Below are positions 6,901 to 7,735 of a stretch of 7,735 bases of DNA, piece by piece. The stretch comes from Chitinophagaceae bacterium (GTDB taxonomy: Bacteria > Bacteroidota > Bacteroidia > Chitinophagales > Chitinophagaceae). Each line of letters begins with the position of its first letter. The stretch's first letter is position 1. Below the pieces are notes generated by a model, which searched no databases, was not told the DNA's origin, and was given only the letters and a program-made list of their open reading frames with translations. The stretch spans positions 1 to 7,735 of the forward strand of contig JAIPBY010000118.1 in assembly GCA_021738605.1 (NCBI GenBank), read 5' to 3'. The position numbers and the translations under genes were made by a program.

Positions 6901-6938
6901 AATGCATGTACAGTGAAAAATATCTAAATGCATGAACA
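6901..6938. repeat. Pair of 12-bp direct repeats with ATGCAT core upstream of the operon
   Basis: On the plus strand AATGCATGTACA (6901-6912) and AATGCATGAACA (6927-6938) differ at one position and are 26 bp apart from start to start. Each contains the palindrome ATGCAT. They lie about 90-125 bp upstream of the -33 element of the operon promoter and 49 bp or more past the receptor stop. The arrangement would suit two binding sites for a regulator of the operon, but no regulator is known and chance in AT-rich DNA is possible. Confidence 0.45.
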
Positions 6939-6967
6939 AGGCGCCCATTATTTACGGGAAAGTATTT

Positions 6968-6981
6968 CAAGGAACTCCTTG
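6968..6981 (-). terminator. Short hairpin just after the receptor stop, possible weak terminator
   Basis: Five nucleotides after the TonB-dependent receptor stop, the transcript strand reads CAAGGAGTTCCTTG, an inverted repeat with 5- to 6-bp arms. No U-run follows (AAATACTTT), so it is a poor intrinsic terminator. It may mark the transcript 3' end by protecting against exonucleases. Confidence 0.2.
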
Positions 6982-6986
6982 GTAAA

Positions 6987-7735
6987 TTATTCTTGAATAA
7001 TCTTGACCGTTTTCGTTCCTTTTGACTGCTTGATTCTGTAGGTAAACGTCAGGTTGATCTGCCTTGGGTTAAATCGGCCATACCCATCAAAGTAAAAATT
7101 CTCTCCTTGAAATACAGTTCTCACTTTTCTTGAATTAAAAACATCGAGCACATTGAAATTCAAAGTGCCCCTTTCTTTGAATACATCTTTGCTCAAAGAA
7201 AAATCGGCATAGTACATAGACTTTCTTCTGCCCTGCACTGTTTTTTGTGGTGCCTCATAATTCATTCTCAACTGCAGGTCAAGGCCTTTCTTTAGGCTAA
7301 ACCTTGATGTTTGTCTGGCAAACCAGCTGTAGGTATTGGTTTTATAATCGGGTAAGATGTTGCTGCCATCGATATTGGCATGAAAAAAATTGAAATTAAA
7401 ATCAAGCTTCCACCATTTATAGGGAGTATACCCACTGGTAAACTCCAGGCCAAATGCCGTTTCTGACAATAAGTTTTCTGGCTTGGTAATGGCATTCCCC
7501 AGACCATCTACCGTTCTGATCCTTTCAATCCTTCCTTTGGTGCTTCTGTAGTACACTGATGATGTAAAAGCGCCTTTATCAAAAGTCTTGATATGACCAA
7601 TCTCATATGCATTGCTGAACTCGGGATCGAGGTCTGGATTGCCGCCAGAAAAATTTCTGCTGTCAGAGAAAGTGGCATAGGGGCTTAGGTCGTTATAGAA
7701 TGGCCTTCTCACCCTTCTGCTATAGCTGAGCTGAA
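6987..7735 (-). CDS. TonB-dependent outer-membrane receptor, C-terminal barrel part (5' end beyond the window)
   Basis: The frame is open from the window edge to a TAA at 6989-6987, giving about 249 residues of the C-terminal half of a beta-barrel. It begins QLSYSRRVRRPFYNDLSPYA and continues with SGGNPDLDPEFSNAYEIGH, the conserved 'GNPDL.PE.S..YE' block of the outer-membrane barrel family common in Bacteroidota TonB-dependent receptors (PF14905-like). Alternating aromatic strands follow, for example SSVYYRSTKGRIERI, WWKLDFNFNFFHANI and LQLRMNYEAPQ, and a near-terminal strand reads QINLTFTYRI. A GTG at 7712 could be mistaken for a start, but the conserved barrel block begins before it, so this is an internal fragment. 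The plug domain, signal peptide and any carboxypeptidase-like N-terminal domain lie outside the window. The ligand is unknown. The 223-nt gap to the export gene suggests it is not part of the polysaccharide operon. About 18 residues follow the last clear strand, an unusual charged tail (KQSKGTKTVK) for this family. Confidence 0.88.
   Translation of the reverse strand, partial: QLSYSRRVRRPFYNDLSPYATFSDSRNFSGGNPDLDPEFSNAYEIGHIKTFDKGAFTSSVYYRSTKGRIERIRTVDGLGNAITKPENLLSETAFGLEFTSGYTPYKWWKLDFNFNFFHANIDGSNILPDYKTNTYSWFARQTSRFSLKKGLDLQLRMNYEAPQKTVQGRRKSMYYADFSLSKDVFKERGTLNFNVLDVFNSRKVRTVFQGENFYFDGYGRFNPRQINLTFTYRIKQSKGTKTVKIIQE

Noticed and set aside
1..7735. Search for mobile elements, tRNA/rRNA genes, CRISPR arrays and toxin-antitoxin or defence genes
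   Set aside because: None seen by eye; the coding density and single orientation are those of an ordinary polysaccharide operon.

Overview
The window looks like chromosomal DNA of a member of the Bacteroidota, probably an environmental one; I cannot name a genus. The evidence is AT-rich DNA, start codons without recognisable Shine-Dalgarno sequences, a promoter of the Bacteroidota type (TTG, 18 nt, TATTTTTG), a TonB-dependent receptor with the C-terminal barrel style of that phylum, and a NusG-like protein placed inside a capsule/exopolysaccharide locus. All genes lie on the minus strand, so transcription runs from high to low coordinates.

Layout in the direction of transcription. (1) 7735-6987: the C-terminal end of a TonB-dependent outer-membrane receptor, cut by the window edge and probably a separate unit. 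(2) 6986-6764: a 223-nt intergenic region holding a short hairpin after the receptor stop, a pair of 12-bp direct repeats with an ATGCAT core, and a promoter just ahead of the next gene. (3) 6763-1: a polysaccharide assembly operon. In order it encodes a Wza-like outer-membrane export lipoprotein, a Wzc-like co-polymerase fused to a BY-type tyrosine kinase, a NusG-like specialised elongation factor, a NodB-type polysaccharide deacetylase, a Wzy-type polymerase and a Wzx-type flippase. The flippase is cut by the other window edge and is easy to miss because it has no stop codon inside the window.

How the genes fit together. This is the Wzx/Wzy-dependent route. Wzx flips lipid-linked repeat units across the inner membrane and Wzy joins them in the periplasm. 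The Wzc-like kinase sets chain length and gates export through phosphorylation of its Tyr-rich tail, and the Wza-like lipoprotein forms the outer-membrane exit. The NusG-like factor would help RNA polymerase traverse the long operon, and the deacetylase would modify the sugar or an intermediate. No glycosyltransferase or initiating phosphoglycosyltransferase is present; they are expected beyond coordinate 1 (downstream).

Novelty. I found no undescribed system. The gene content is a recognisable EPS/capsule export block. The points worth a second look are the corrected starts of the export lipoprotein and NusG-like genes (each with a promoter-like motif inside the longer reading frame), the 141-nt kinase-nusG gap with tandem repeats and a hairpin, the paired repeats upstream of the operon, and the tightly coupled deacetylase-polymerase-flippase junctions.
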